DNA from: JAGTVG01 sp964543195
GTDB taxonomy: Bacteria > Bacteroidota > Bacteroidia > Cytophagales > Cyclobacteriaceae
DNA: 64,000 nt
Reading direction: 5' to 3'
Assembly: GCA_964543195.1 (NCBI GenBank)
Contig: CAZIXF010000001.1
Span: 62,001 to 126,000, forward strand
Shown here piece by piece: positions 53,859 to 62,827 of this stretch. Position numbers and translations under genes: made by a program. The notes beneath the pieces are model-generated. The model ran no database searches. It was not told the DNA's origin and saw nothing but the letters and a program-made list of their open reading frames with translations. Position 1 is the stretch's first letter. The number at the start of each line of letters is the position of its first letter.

Positions 53859-55322
53859 TTAATAGGGCGAATCTATTTTGTCCATTTCCACATATACCGT
53901 CTTTATCTGGGTATAATGTTCGATGGCAGCAAGCCCGTTTTCCCGGCCTATACCGGATTGTTTATATCCTCCGAATGGTATCTCCACCGGGTTGACATTA
54001 TAATTGTTGATCCAGCACATCCCTGCCTGCAATTCGGCTACAGTGCGGTGGGCTCGTTTAAGATCCCTGGTAAAGACACCTGCCGACAATCCATAGTCGG
54101 TATCATTGGCTCTCCGGATCACTTCTTCCTCATTCTTGAAAGGCAGAACCGACATGACGGGTCCGAAAATTTCCTCCCTGACCACCCGGGCATTATCGTC
54201 GGTGATCTCGAAAATGGCCGGGTCCACAAAATAACCCTTATTCAGATCGTTTCTTGATTCAAATTCGTGTTTCTCACCCCCGCAAAGTAAATTACCCCGG
54301 TCCTGTTTACCCAATTCGATATAGGATAAAACCTTCTGTAAATGCTCTTCACTGATCAGAGCACCGACCTGGGTGTCCATGTCCATCGGATCGCCGACTT
54401 TAAGTTTACAGGTTTTATCGACCAGCTTTTCAAGAAATTCGTCCTTGATGGATTCGGCCACAAACACACGCGTGCCATTGGAACAGATCTCACCCTGCGT
54501 ATAAAAATTACCCATCATGGCCCCGTTCACCGCCTCGTCGATATCGGCATCTTCAAAAATGATTATCGGCGATTTACCTCCCAATTCCAGGGTAATATGC
54601 TTCAAGGTATAGGAGGCAGCCGACATGACTTTTTTTCCGGTAGTCACTTCCCCGGTAAGCGATATCTTGGCGATCCGGTTATGGGTGGTTAACAATTCCC
54701 CCACTTCAGGGCCACCCTGCACCACATTGAATACCCCTTCAGGCATACCGGCTTCCATATAAGCTTCTGCCAGTTGAAGGGCAGTCATGGGGGTGATCTC
54801 TGCGGGCTTGAAGATCATACTGTTACCGGAAGCAAGGGCCGGAGCTGATTTCCAGCAGGCAATCTGTATGGGATAATTCCAGGCCCCTATACCGCCGCAA
54901 ATTCCCAAAGGCTCACGCCGGGTGTAGGCAAAGGTGTTGCCGAAATCATAATGATGCCCGTGGATAGAAGGCGCAATACCCGCAAAATATTCGATGGCAT
55001 CCGCACCCGAATGTACATCCACTTCGATGGCTTCCGCGAGGGGTTTTCCGGTATCCGTGACCTCAATCCGGGATATCTCCTCATTCTTTTCACGTAAAAT
55101 TTCGGATGCTTTCAATAAAATCCTGGAGCGTTCAACCGGTTGCATCTTTGACCAGACTTTGAATCCCTTTTCCGCAGACTCCACCACCTTTTCCATGTCT
55201 TTTTCAGACGCGGACTGGAATTCCCCGATCACTTCACCGTTGGCCGGATTGATATTGACCAATGCCTGGCTTCCCGTACCCTCATGATATTTCCCATTAT
55301 AAAAAAGCTGTATCTTATCCAT
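53859..55322 (-). CDS. betB: Betaine-aldehyde dehydrogenase
   Basis: This 487-residue aldehyde dehydrogenase has the cofactor and oxyanion Asn in GAWNYP (Asn149), the general base Glu246 in LELGGKSP and the nucleophile Cys280 in QGEICSNGTRVFV. The last segment (GQEICSNGTR in relatives) is characteristic of BetB. It produces glycine betaine from betaine aldehyde, giving osmoprotection. It is first in the minus-strand betB-betA pair. An inverted repeat lies about 45 nt upstream (55365-55386). Confidence 0.93.
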   Translation of the reverse strand: MDKIQLFYNGKYHEGTGSQALVNINPANGEVIGEFQSASEKDMEKVVESAEKGFKVWSKMQPVERSRILLKASEILREKNEEISRIEVTDTGKPLAEAIEVDVHSGADAIEYFAGIAPSIHGHHYDFGNTFAYTRREPLGICGGIGAWNYPIQIACWKSAPALASGNSMIFKPAEITPMTALQLAEAYMEAGMPEGVFNVVQGGPEVGELLTTHNRIAKISLTGEVTTGKKVMSAASYTLKHITLELGGKSPIIIFEDADIDEAVNGAMMGNFYTQGEICSNGTRVFVAESIKDEFLEKLVDKTCKLKVGDPMDMDTQVGALISEEHLQKVLSYIELGKQDRGNLLCGGEKHEFESRNDLNKGYFVDPAIFEITDDNARVVREEIFGPVMSVLPFKNEEEVIRRANDTDYGLSAGVFTRDLKRAHRTVAELQAGMCWINNYNVNPVEIPFGGYKQSGIGRENGLAAIEHYTQIKTVYVEMDKIDSPY

Positions 55323-55707
55323 ATAAGAACGATTTTAGTATAATCAAAAGAAAAATATACTTTATTATCTGCACAATGCAGAATAAATTGATATTGTGAT
55401 TGAGATTTAAGGTATATAGTTTGACAAATTAATGGTCACACAGAAATTTTAAATTTTAATTCCCCAAACCATTATGATAAATATACTTAATTTGAGTGGT
55501 TAATGGATGAAAATTGACTGATTTCGGCCAGGCCTGTTCTCTGAAATAAAACTTGCCGCATTGTACCGGACAGTAGATAAAACCGGTTAAACAAGCCATA
55601 TTACCTTACTTAAGCAATATTCAGGATACATCGTATTTCATTTTCAACAGGAATGTCCTTCCAGGAGGTGTCCCTTCAAAAAGCTTCCTGATCCGTGACG
55701 TGAGTTT
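55323..55707 (+). other. Intergenic stretch between betB and the T9SS protein gene
   Basis: 385 bp of AT-rich sequence contain the probable betB promoter region and the operator candidate at 55365-55386. I see no gene or strong terminator in the rest. Confidence 0.4.
55365..55386 (-). promoter_or_regulatory. Candidate operator upstream of betB
   Basis: TTATCTGCA and TGCAGAATAA form an inverted repeat (arms TTAT-CTGCA with one extra base) around CAA, 43-64 nt upstream of the betB start. Choline genes are often controlled by repressors that bind such palindromes. No BetI-type regulator gene is in the window, so this is a candidate only. Confidence 0.35.
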
Positions 55708-57270
55708 TCAATTGATAAGCAAAAACTTTCCGGTTGCGCGGATAATACCGTTATCTATTTTCAAAACATACATTCCGGCCGGGAGGTCTTCAAGGTCGAT
55801 CGAAAAATAATTGTTCAGCCTGGTTCTGTCCTGATATACGGTCTGACCATTACGGTTCAATACCTCAATGGTGGATTCACCAAATGTTTCTGTATTGTAA
55901 ACGTTCACATATCCTCTCGATGGATTGGGATAAATTTTGATATTATTCACTTCTGCCTGTTCGGGATTGCACGGAGCATTATCATAATATGTATTGACCG
56001 TTTTGGTACCTTTATAATGGGAAGGAACGTTGACGGCCTCTATTTCTGAGGAGGTTTCGGACAGGGTTTCACCATCACACCGGGTATTGAAATTAGTTTC
56101 CACCGTTATAAGATATTTTTCTCCGTTATAATTGTTTAGTTTCCGTTCACGGTCAGTTTTTTTTACCAGAAAATCCTTTTCATCAAATTCAAAGGTAGAA
56201 CTGAAAAAATAGTCGAATTCCCGCATGGATTCATTCCATCCATATCTGTAAATAATATAATTGAGGATGCTGTCTTTATGATAGCTGGATTTGATTTCAT
56301 AAGCATTTTCATACTCATTGATATCCGTATCCCATTCCTGTTTCATTTCTAAAATTACCTGGCCGTCTTCATTATATTCATTGGTGAGTATCGATTTATA
56401 ACCATTCTTCAGGTTATGATAAAAGGTAGACGCAGGTTTCCCATCGCTGGTATTTTCATATTCGAGAATTGAAAACAAACGCCATGGTTCATATTGGCTG
56501 GTTCTTTCATAATTTATTTCTTTTGATAAGTAATCCATTTCATCATACTCCTTGTCTATTCTATATTGATAGGCCAGCAGGTAACGATCAAATTTCCTGT
56601 CATAAGAATAATAATCGATCTGTTTCAGATCACAGTTATCTGAAAAATGCCGGTAGGTGCTGTCCAATGAACCATAGGGCTCTTCAAGCAAATAGGTGAT
56701 ATTAATGTCTACATCAGCATAAAGGCATCCTTTATCATTATAATATTTTCTTACCGTTTCCGTTCGTCGTGAATTATAATTATCCCGGTATTCAGAATAT
56801 CTTTCGGTCAGCCTGTCTTCATTATCATAGGTGTAATTCACTACATATTCTTCCTTTTTGATATCGATATAATCAACAAAATTTCTTCTATATTGAATGA
56901 TCAGGTCTCCCCGGTAGGTTCTGACCGTTTCCCTTTTCATTTCCACCTCGTTCGTGTTTTCTGTTTGATACCTTACTACCCAGTCATAGGTCCGGTTGCC
57001 CGAACCGTCATATTCATATTTCCATTGCGTCCTGATTGGGCCCCATTGGCCTGCCTCTTTATCCCAGTTCTGATACTGTCCGTAAACCGGAAGGCGCTGA
57101 CTGTTATAACTGTAAAATCTCCGGTTGGCATATTCCCATTCCGAGGTATCCCCGGGATTGACCTGAGTGAAATTGATCACCTCTTTTACAAGCGCATCAT
57201 TATCCTGGGATAATGTTTCGGTAAATAATAACAAACCCAATAGGCCGGTAACAATAATAATCTGCTTCAC
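55708..57270 (-). CDS. T9SS-secreted protein with YD-like repeats
   Basis: This 520-residue protein has a Sec signal peptide (about 1-21) and a type IX secretion sorting domain at the C-terminus. That domain comprises IKIYPNPSRGYVNVYN (about 446-461), IEVLNRNGQTVYQ and DLPAGMYVLKID, then a short basic end. The middle (about 45-430) is built from YD-like repeats: recurring Y-x-Y-D/E-x-x-G/D turns, such as YEYDGSGNRTYD, YTYDNEDRLTERY and YENTSDGKPAS, similar to RHS-type beta strands. It is rich in Tyr and Asp. The function is unknown, possibly surface adhesion. It ends at 55708 with no nearby partner gene. Confidence 0.85.
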   Translation of the reverse strand: MKQIIIVTGLLGLLLFTETLSQDNDALVKEVINFTQVNPGDTSEWEYANRRFYSYNSQRLPVYGQYQNWDKEAGQWGPIRTQWKYEYDGSGNRTYDWVVRYQTENTNEVEMKRETVRTYRGDLIIQYRRNFVDYIDIKKEEYVVNYTYDNEDRLTERYSEYRDNYNSRRTETVRKYYNDKGCLYADVDINITYLLEEPYGSLDSTYRHFSDNCDLKQIDYYSYDRKFDRYLLAYQYRIDKEYDEMDYLSKEINYERTSQYEPWRLFSILEYENTSDGKPASTFYHNLKNGYKSILTNEYNEDGQVILEMKQEWDTDINEYENAYEIKSSYHKDSILNYIIYRYGWNESMREFDYFFSSTFEFDEKDFLVKKTDRERKLNNYNGEKYLITVETNFNTRCDGETLSETSSEIEAVNVPSHYKGTKTVNTYYDNAPCNPEQAEVNNIKIYPNPSRGYVNVYNTETFGESTIEVLNRNGQTVYQDRTRLNNYFSIDLEDLPAGMYVLKIDNGIIRATGKFLLIN

Positions 57271-57526
57271 AGTGGGGTCATTTATAACTTGATCAACTAT
57301 AAAGATATAACTTCATTGCCTACTTTACAATGCATGTTGATTTATTGATCATTATGTCGCGCGTTGTTCCATGATCAAAAGAAGATGGTTTATACGGAAT
57401 TATTAACTTCCAGGAGTCGATTTTCAAAGATTATGGATTAAATTTACACAGCGAAAACCTCATATTCTGAGGTATTAATCTTATTTTTTACAGGGAAACA
57501 ACTTTTTAATTAAAAATAAATGTAAT

Positions 57527-58576
57527 ATGATCTCTAAAATTGAAGAATTATTAGGAAAAGAAGCAGAAAGTCTGCTGACTCATAAAGCGGTTTTTCCAAG
57601 TGAAAACCTTCATCTTCCGGGACCGGATTTTGTAGACAGGATATTTACCGGTACTGACAGGCCTGTTCCTGTATTGCGTAACCTGGAAGCCATGTTCAGC
57701 CATGGCAGGTTAGCCGGAACAGGTTATTTGTCCATTTTACCTGTTGACCAGGGCATAGAGCATAGCGCTGCAGCTTCCTTTGCACCTAACCCAATATATT
57801 TTGATGGTGAAAACATTGTGAAACTGGCCATTGAAGGTGGCTGTAATGCAGTAGCCTCCACATTGGGTGTATTGGGATCGGTAGCAAGAAAATATGCCCA
57901 TAAAATACCCTTTATACTCAAGATCAATCATAATGAGCTGTTAACGTATCCCAATAAATATGACCAGATCCTGTTCAGTTCAATTGAACAGGCTTTTGAT
58001 ATGGGAGCTGCCGGCGTAGGAGCGACTATTTATTTTGGATCGGAGGAAAGTAACCGTCAGATCGTGGAGATCTCCGAAGCTTTTGAAATGGCTCATGAAA
58101 GAGGCATGTTTACGGTATTATGGTGCTATCTCAGGAATTCCGATTTCAAAAAGGATGGAGTCGATTATCATACTTCGGCAGACCTTACAGGGCAGGCCAA
58201 CCACCTGGGTGTGACCATTAAAGCGGACATCATAAAACAGAAGCAACCGACAAACAATGGTGGATACACGGCCCTTAATTTCGGAAAGACCCATGAAAAG
58301 GTTTACTCGGAGTTTACTTCCGACAATCTGATCGATCTTACCCGGTATCAGGTAATGAATAATTACATGGGCCGGATCGGTCTGATCAATTCGGGTGGTG
58401 GTGCCGGCAAAAATGACCTGGCACAGGCCGTTAAAACAGCCGTCATCAATAAAAGGGCTGGCGGAATGGGATTGATTTCCGGACGGAAGGCCTTCCAGAA
58501 GCCCATGGAGGAAGGAGTTGAACTGTTCAACGCCATTCAGGATGTGTTCCTGGCCAAAGAAGTGACTATCGCATAA
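57527..58576 (+). CDS. fbaB: Class I fructose-bisphosphate aldolase (FbaB/DhnA type)
   Basis: This 349-residue enzyme of the archaeal-type class I aldolases cleaves fructose-1,6-bisphosphate to dihydroxyacetone phosphate and glyceraldehyde-3-phosphate. PVDQGIEHSAAASF near residue 73, ILKINHNELLTYPNKYDQ and VTIKADIIKQKQP, which holds the Schiff-base Lys region, match the family. SGGGAGKND and GGMGLISGRKAFQKP complete the phosphate-binding site. It does not depend on a metal. A clear terminator follows. Confidence 0.95.
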   Translation: MISKIEELLGKEAESLLTHKAVFPSENLHLPGPDFVDRIFTGTDRPVPVLRNLEAMFSHGRLAGTGYLSILPVDQGIEHSAAASFAPNPIYFDGENIVKLAIEGGCNAVASTLGVLGSVARKYAHKIPFILKINHNELLTYPNKYDQILFSSIEQAFDMGAAGVGATIYFGSEESNRQIVEISEAFEMAHERGMFTVLWCYLRNSDFKKDGVDYHTSADLTGQANHLGVTIKADIIKQKQPTNNGGYTALNFGKTHEKVYSEFTSDNLIDLTRYQVMNNYMGRIGLINSGGGAGKNDLAQAVKTAVINKRAGGMGLISGRKAFQKPMEEGVELFNAIQDVFLAKEVTIA

Positions 58577-58604
58577 TAACCTTTATTTATATAAAATAGA
58601 AAAA

Positions 58605-58658
58605 GGGGCTTTCTTTTGATATTGTATTTCAGTATCAACCGGGAAAGCCCTCTTTTTT
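58605..58658 (+). terminator. Rho-independent terminator of fbaB
   Basis: The arms GGGCTTTC (58606-58613) and GAAAGCCC (58643-58650) pair, with a further internal stem GATATTG/CAGTATC in the loop, followed by TCTTTTTT. It lies 29 nt after the fbaB stop. Confidence 0.85.
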
Positions 58659-58821
58659 GCCGGCCCGTGGGCCATGTATGCCTGGCATCAGATTCCGGAT
58701 ATCGATATGCTTTTCAATACGGAGGAGGTAAGGCCACACCCTTTCGGAAACGTGAGACTTGCTGCATTGGCTGCCTGACTATATTTTTATACATTCAGAG
58801 GTATAAATATATTCCCGTACA

Positions 58822-59973
58822 CTAGCTCAACCTTGATTTATAATCCTCGTAGCTGAATGTCTTCACCAGCTGGAAAGTCCCGTCTTCTTTCTGCATACCG
58901 ATAGAAGGCAGCTTTACACCATTAAAATTAGTGGTTTTAACCATGGTATAATGGATCATATCGTTAAAGATGACCTTATCCCCGGGCCGTAAAGGTTCTT
59001 CAAAGGAATAATCCCCCATAAAATCACCGGCCAGGCAGGTCAATCCACCCATCCGGTAGGTAGGAAGTCCCGGGGTGGGTTCCCTTGCCCCCCATATATA
59101 AGGCTTATACGGCATTTCAAGACAATCCGGCATATGTGCCGAAAAAGATACATCCAGCATGGCGGTTTTTATCCCGTTGGCCTGGACTATGTCCTGTACC
59201 GTGGAGACCAGGTATCCGGTTTGCCAGCCTACGGCCTCTCCGGGTTCGGCAATAATATCCAGGTCATATTTTTCCTTAAACCGTGTGATCACGTGTACAA
59301 AACGGTCAAGGTCGTAATCTTTTCTGGTAAAATGATGTCCGCCTCCGGTATTCAGCCAGGAGATCTGGTTAAAAAACCGCCCGAATTTATTCTCGACTTC
59401 TCTGAGCGTACTTTCCAGGGCATCGGAGTTTTGTTCACACAGTGTATGAAAATGCAGTCCATCTATTCCCGGGGGAAGTTCATCGCCCAGTTCCGCGGCG
59501 GTAATACCAAGGCGGCTTCCCGGTATACAGGGATTGTAAAGCGAAGTGCTTACCTCGGAATACTCCGGATTTATCCTGAGCGCTGCATTCAATTCCTTTC
59601 GTTCAACTATCGCATTGTATCTAAAGTACTGTTTCAGTGAGTTAAAAGTAATATGACTGGCAATATCGGTGATCGTCTCTATTTCATCTTCCAGATAGAC
59701 CGGGGCGCAGAGATGCGCTTTTGAGCCCATTTCTTCATTGCATAGAATGGCCTCATGAAGTGAACTGGCAGTTGCCCCGTCCAGGTATTGTTTAATCAGG
59801 GGGAAGGTGCTCCACATGGCATAACCTTTCAGTGCCAATAAAATGGTAATGCCTGCCCTTTCTTTAAGGTCTTTCAGTATTTCCAGGTTTTTACGCAATA
59901 ACCTTTCCTCGAGCACATAACAGGGAGAAGGGATCAGTTCGGTTTCTATTTCAGGATATCTTTTTTTATTCAT
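58822..59973 (-). CDS. nspC: Carboxynorspermidine/carboxyspermidine decarboxylase
   Basis: The frame is open from 60084, but the ATG at 59973 sits inside the stop region of the upstream gene (8-nt overlap) and gives the family N-terminus (IPSPCYVLEERLLRKNL). The protein then has about 383 residues. The PLP-binding Lys is in LALKGYAMW (Lys49), with HTLCEQNSDALE, INTGGGHH-type GGG(H)H and EPGEAVGW phosphate and carboxylate sites. It removes CO2 from carboxy(nor)spermidine to give (nor)spermidine. The gene is coupled to the dehydrogenase upstream. Confidence 0.93.
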   Translation of the reverse strand: MNKKRYPEIETELIPSPCYVLEERLLRKNLEILKDLKERAGITILLALKGYAMWSTFPLIKQYLDGATASSLHEAILCNEEMGSKAHLCAPVYLEDEIETITDIASHITFNSLKQYFRYNAIVERKELNAALRINPEYSEVSTSLYNPCIPGSRLGITAAELGDELPPGIDGLHFHTLCEQNSDALESTLREVENKFGRFFNQISWLNTGGGHHFTRKDYDLDRFVHVITRFKEKYDLDIIAEPGEAVGWQTGYLVSTVQDIVQANGIKTAMLDVSFSAHMPDCLEMPYKPYIWGAREPTPGLPTYRMGGLTCLAGDFMGDYSFEEPLRPGDKVIFNDMIHYTMVKTTNFNGVKLPSIGMQKEDGTFQLVKTFSYEDYKSRLS

Positions 59974-61174
59974 AATAATCGTCGAATGCCAGTGGCTCAT
60001 TGATTTTTTCATTCCAGGGTAATCCATAATGCCCGATTTCATCCATAAAAGGATCAGGATCAAATTCCTCGACATTAAACACACCCGGTTTCATCCATTT
60101 TTCTGTCAGCATCATCTTGGCTCCGAGCATGGCAGGTATCCCCGTGGTGTAGGATACACCCTGTCCTTTTACATCGAGCCAGGCTTCCTCATGTTTGCAA
60201 TTATTCCAGATATAATAGGTCTGATCCTTCCCGCCCTTTTGTCCCTTGATCTGGCAGCCAATGGATGTTTCCCCGGTATAATTTTCACCGAGTTCTGATG
60301 GTTCGGGAAGAAGGGCTTTGAGGAATTCAAGGGGTACAATTTCCTGCCCTTTGAAATTCACCGGTTCAATGCTGGTCATCCCCACATTTTGCAATACCCG
60401 GAGATGATCGATATAGTTCTGCGAGAAGGTCATCCAGAAGCGGGCCCGTTTGATGGTGGGAATATTCTTGACCAGGGATTCCAGCTCTTCGTGATACAAT
60501 AAATAGGATTCCCTGGGGCCGATATTGGGATAATCAATGGGTTTATGTACCGACATGGGTTCGGTCTCCACCCATTTGCCCTGTTCCCAGTATTTTCCCT
60601 TTTGAGTGATCTCCCTGATATTGATCTCCGGATTGAAATTGGTAGCAAAGGGTTTACCGTGATCACCTGCATTACAGTCCACGATATCCAGGAATTCGAT
60701 GATGTCAAAATGATGTTTCCGGGCATACGCGGTATAAATTCCGGTCATTCCCGGGTCGAATCCACAACCGAGAAGGGCCATTATCCCGGCTTTTTTGAAT
60801 TTCTCATGATAAGCCCATTGCCATTTGTATTCAAATTTGGCTTCTTCTTTTGGTTCATAGTTGGCGGTATCCAGGTAATGGGTTTTTGTTTTCAGACAGG
60901 CTTCCATAATGGGCAGGTCCTGGTAGGGTAGCGCCACGTTAATGACCAGCGCCGGCTTGAAATCATTGATCAGCGACACGACCTCCGAAACATGGTCGGC
61001 ATCCACTTGTGCGGTTTTCACCCGATTCCCTCCAATCTCCTCCGCGATCCGGTCGCATTTTGCCTTTGTACGGCTGGCCAGCAGAATATCGTTAAACACA
61101 TCTATTTCACGCGCACATTTCTTCGTAACCACATTGCCCACACCACCGGCGCCAATGATCAGTATCTTGTTCAT
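59966..61174 (-). CDS. Saccharopine-dehydrogenase-like carboxynorspermidine synthase
   Basis: This 402-residue enzyme has the NAD(P)-binding motif GAGGVG at 8-13, and SRTKAKCDRIAEEIG near 30-45. CGFDPGMTGIYTAYARKHHF and the GDHGKPFATNFNPEINIREIT block are characteristic of carboxy(nor)spermidine dehydrogenases. It condenses a diamine with aspartate semialdehyde, and the downstream decarboxylase finishes the polyamine. In many Bacteroidota this pair makes spermidine instead of the SAM-dependent route. Whether the diamine is putrescine or diaminopropane is not visible. It is translationally coupled with the next gene. Confidence 0.93.
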   Translation of the reverse strand: MNKILIIGAGGVGNVVTKKCAREIDVFNDILLASRTKAKCDRIAEEIGGNRVKTAQVDADHVSEVVSLINDFKPALVINVALPYQDLPIMEACLKTKTHYLDTANYEPKEEAKFEYKWQWAYHEKFKKAGIMALLGCGFDPGMTGIYTAYARKHHFDIIEFLDIVDCNAGDHGKPFATNFNPEINIREITQKGKYWEQGKWVETEPMSVHKPIDYPNIGPRESYLLYHEELESLVKNIPTIKRARFWMTFSQNYIDHLRVLQNVGMTSIEPVNFKGQEIVPLEFLKALLPEPSELGENYTGETSIGCQIKGQKGGKDQTYYIWNNCKHEEAWLDVKGQGVSYTTGIPAMLGAKMMLTEKWMKPGVFNVEEFDPDPFMDEIGHYGLPWNEKINEPLAFDDYYE

Positions 61175-61398
61175 GTTACAATTTTATTTTTATTGAAAAT
61201 ATATAGCAAATCTAAAAAAGATATCAAAAAGTAAACTCCCGGAATCAATCATTTTTTATAGGTCAGAATTCTTCCCCAGATACTTTTTGTGCACCATAGT
61301 TTCCTCTATGGTCTTTTTTGTATTCATAAATATCTTAATTAATTTTATTATGTTAAACTCGGCATTTATACTTTAGAGGATCTGAACATTTTTTTATC

Positions 61399-62055
61399 AT
61401 GAAAAAATATAATCGAAGGGATCTTATCCGGCTGGGGGCGATATCGGCGGGTATGTTAACCCTGCCGGCCTGTCTGCCATCATCAGATCATGATGAAAAA
61501 AGCCGGGATAATGATGAAAACAACTCCCGGGCAGAGACAAATGATCAGGAAGACCTGAATCTTTCCATGTCACGTGAAAACATACTGTCCATGATGGAGC
61601 AGCGGTCCGCTTTACTTATGAAAAAGTCCGGGCATTGTGCCCAGTCCTGTTTCCTGGCCATCAAGGAGCAGTTCAATCTGGAAGAAGGGGCTGTGGTTAA
61701 AGCGCTCACACCGCTTCCCGGACTGGGTGAAAAAGGCCTTACCTGTGGGGCCCTTACGGGTTGTCTGATGGCGATGGGCCTTATTTTTGGGCGGGACAAC
61801 ATAGAGGACTGGGATACATACCGTGAATCGCTGAAACCTGCCGGATCTTTTGTGGATGAATACAGGCAGAAACTGGGCAGCATCCATTGCCGGGAGATCC
61901 TTGAGGAAAAGCTCGGAAAGGCATATGATCTGAGTGATGAGACCGAGCAGGCTGAATATGTGCGAGCGGGCGGGCCGGAAAAATGCGCCGAACTGATCGG
62001 GAAAGCGGTCAGGATAGCCGGTGGTGTTATCCTGGAGTATAAATATGGAAAGTAG
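61399..62055 (+). CDS. Tat-exported C_GCAxxG_C_C family protein
   Basis: This 218-residue protein has a twin-arginine motif (NRRDLIRLG, 5-13) and a lipobox-like TLPAC (Cys25). The family cysteine pattern is present in variant form: GHCAQSC (Cys80, Cys84), LTCGALTGC (Cys116, Cys122), HCREIL near 167 and KCAEL near 201. The classic pattern starts GC; here the segment reads GHC with an additional Cys. The first mature segment (about 26-55) is charged and disordered. The family is suspected to be redox-active with an unknown partner. Confidence 0.82.
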   Translation: MKKYNRRDLIRLGAISAGMLTLPACLPSSDHDEKSRDNDENNSRAETNDQEDLNLSMSRENILSMMEQRSALLMKKSGHCAQSCFLAIKEQFNLEEGAVVKALTPLPGLGEKGLTCGALTGCLMAMGLIFGRDNIEDWDTYRESLKPAGSFVDEYRQKLGSIHCREILEEKLGKAYDLSDETEQAEYVRAGGPEKCAELIGKAVRIAGGVILEYKYGK

Positions 62056-62078
62056 GTTGGAGGCAGCGGGACAGGCAT

Positions 62079-62113
62079 GTAGGGTGTAGGGTGTAGGGTG
62101 TAAGGTGTAAGGT
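62079..62113 (+). repeat. 7-bp tandem repeat
   Basis: Five units of GTAGGGT or GTAAGGT occur directly after the C_GCAxxG gene (three GTAGGGT, then two GTAAGGT). It is a simple satellite likely to vary in copy number. Confidence 0.8.
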
Positions 62114-62131
62114 GTATCTGGATAAAATAAA

Positions 62132-62166
62132 CGGCCGGATCAGGGCAAAACCCCGATTACCGGCCG
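62132..62166 (+). terminator. GC-rich hairpin, probable bidirectional terminator
   Basis: The arms CGGCCGG and CCGGCCG are joined by an inner stem ATC-A-GGG/CCC-C-GAT with loop CAAAA. It lies between the convergent genes ending at 62055 and 62228. No T-run follows, so termination would be by structure. Confidence 0.55.
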
Positions 62167-62227
62167 CGAATTGTCTTACTTTCAGGTATTATATAAATAT
62201 ATTATAAGGGTTGAAAACCCCTGGCCT

Positions 62228-62827
62228 TCAACTGATCCTGACCCCTTTCTCTTCTTCGATCCAGATCCTGTCCAGCAATTCCCGGACCCTGGCCCGGGCA
62301 TTTTCATCGTATGTAAGCATCAGCACCCATGCCTCATTGTCGCTGATGATCAGCTTGTTCACATAAGCATACCGGTTCGTCAGATCATATACATACCCGT
62401 GTTCTTCAAAAGATTGCAGGGTTTCATTATTTTTTTCAATCTGATCATTCCTCCGGATCCGCAGATAATTATCAGAAAGGACATTGAGCATTTTTCTGAA
62501 TACCTTATCGTTGTTGAAATTCTGGCCCACCGTACCATGATAGATCATCCCATAATCCACCAGGTTGTTGTCTATCCGGTATCCTTTTTCAACATTCATT
62601 TCAAATGGAACACCCACTGTTGAGTGATCCACCTCTTTCAGTGAACTGGCAAAACCCCAGCTCAGGGTATGGTCGATCACCTCCTCAATGGAGGTGGTCA
62701 TTTCAAGATTGCTCCAGTATTCCATACCTCTCTGAGGCAGGTTTACCAGAGCCATTCCTGTGATTGATATAACGGCTACAAGCACAATGATCAATAACCG
62801 GTTATATCGCATAAATCTTTTTCTCAT
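62228..62827 (-). CDS. Membrane-anchored protein of unknown function
   Basis: This 199-residue protein has an N-terminal hydrophobic helix (about 9-30, NRLLIIVLVAVISITGMAL) after a basic start (MRKRFMRY). The soluble part is helical and charged, with repeated R-x-R segments near the C-terminus (ARARVRELLDR). I recognise no family. It converges with the C_GCAxxG gene. The start ATG at 62827 gives a plausible signal anchor. Confidence 0.68.
   Translation of the reverse strand: MRKRFMRYNRLLIIVLVAVISITGMALVNLPQRGMEYWSNLEMTTSIEEVIDHTLSWGFASSLKEVDHSTVGVPFEMNVEKGYRIDNNLVDYGMIYHGTVGQNFNNDKVFRKMLNVLSDNYLRIRRNDQIEKNNETLQSFEEHGYVYDLTNRYAYVNKLIISDNEAWVLMLTYDENARARVRELLDRIWIEEEKGVRIS

Noticed and set aside
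62171..62623. Plus-strand 150-codon frame opposite the gene at 62228-62827
   Set aside because: It lies antisense to a gene with a signal anchor and good coding character.
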